Source of the DNA: Inquilinus limosus
Lineage (GTDB): Bacteria; Pseudomonadota; Alphaproteobacteria; DSM-16000; Inquilinaceae
DNA length: 64,000 nucleotides
Assembly: GCF_002195995.1 (NCBI RefSeq)
Contig: NZ_NHON01000026.1
Location: 1-64,000, forward strand
Direction of reading: 5' to 3'
This document shows positions 63,932-64,000 of this stretch, piece by piece. The notes below the pieces were generated by a model that saw nothing but the letters and a program-made list of their open reading frames with translations, was not told the origin of the DNA and did not search any database. The position numbers and the translations under genes are program-made. Numbering within the stretch: the stretch's first letter is position 1; each line of letters begins with the position of its first letter.

Positions 63932-64000
63932 ATGAATCACAGCTTGTCCTCGGAGCGCCCGCCGCTCGACAGCCTCGACACAGTCTGCGTCGCGGCCCGG
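63932..64000 (+). CDS. 5' end of a gene, probably a LysR-type regulator (3' partial)
   Basis: Twenty-three codons are visible from ATG 63932 (MNHSLSSERPPLDSLDTVCV then AAR). The phrase LDSLDTVCVAAR fits the first helix of LysR regulators, which are commonly divergent from EamA transporters. The window ends before any helix-turn-helix, so the family assignment is inference. Confidence 0.45.
   Translation, partial: MNHSLSSERPPLDSLDTVCVAAR

Overview
The window is 64 kb of very GC-rich chromosome from an alphaproteobacterium, and it appears to carry the replication origin. A 367-bp gap (41066-41432) lies between hemE and the dikinase-regulator (DUF299/PpsR) gene, the position of oriC in Caulobacter and Rickettsia. 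It has a perfect DnaA box and nine GANTC (CcrM-type) sites. parAB and four parS sites lie 16-21 kb to the left. Gene order and composition suggest a Rhodospirillales-type organism (Azospirillum/Inquilinus-like); that placement is inference. No rRNA, tRNA, insertion sequence, prophage or CRISPR array was seen.

Layout, left to right. 1-7.4 kb: end of a polysaccharide-deacetylase-like gene, a membrane protein and a complete Yej/Opp-type peptide ABC transporter (fused ATPase, binding protein, two permeases). 7.5-11.4 kb: a methyltransferase, a metallo-beta-lactamase-fold hydrolase, a winged-helix regulator with a degenerate receiver, an L,D-transpeptidase and YggS. 11.4-24.6 kb: a major porin, then a conserved origin-proximal block (DUF3576 lipoprotein, leuS, lptE, holA / parB, parA, rsmG, mnmG, mnmE), with a stand-alone SecD P1-head-like protein between mnmG and mnmE.

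24.8-36.4 kb is an accessory stretch lying between mnmE and rho: DUF6489, YyaL-type thioredoxin-fold protein, Ogt, dienelactone hydrolase, quinone oxidoreductase, an RTX protein with a 79-residue tandem duplication, an unrecognised exported protein, a TetR-EmrA-EmrB efflux locus with paired palindromic operators, and a small lipoprotein. 36.5-48.1 kb: rho, a lipoprotein, hemJ-hemH-hemE, the origin, then ppsR, maf, aroE, coaE, dnaQ running rightward, secB and fxsA on the other strand, Tim44-like and Smr genes. 48-52.6 kb: LysR/azoreductase pair, a phytase-like esterase with a possible Pho box, and an MBL hydrolase. 52.7-58.5 kb: hslVU and the operon hisB-hisH-GNAT-hisA-hisF-hisE. 58.6-64 kb: a HIT protein coupled to a membrane class III nucleotide cyclase, a Tat-exported FAD oxidoreductase, an EamA transporter and the first codons of a divergent gene.

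Two families of interspersed palindromic repeats punctuate the window. The ~88-bp CGTCATTGCGAG family always pairs one long A arm with one short B arm. The 129-bp CCTCTCCCGC family occurs twice, and a small internal hairpin shows compensatory base changes between the copies. One copy of the first family sits inside the ABC transporter operon just after the binding-protein gene. These repeats, the origin/parS arrangement and the isolated SecD-head protein are the most noteworthy items. I found no clearly new multi-gene system.
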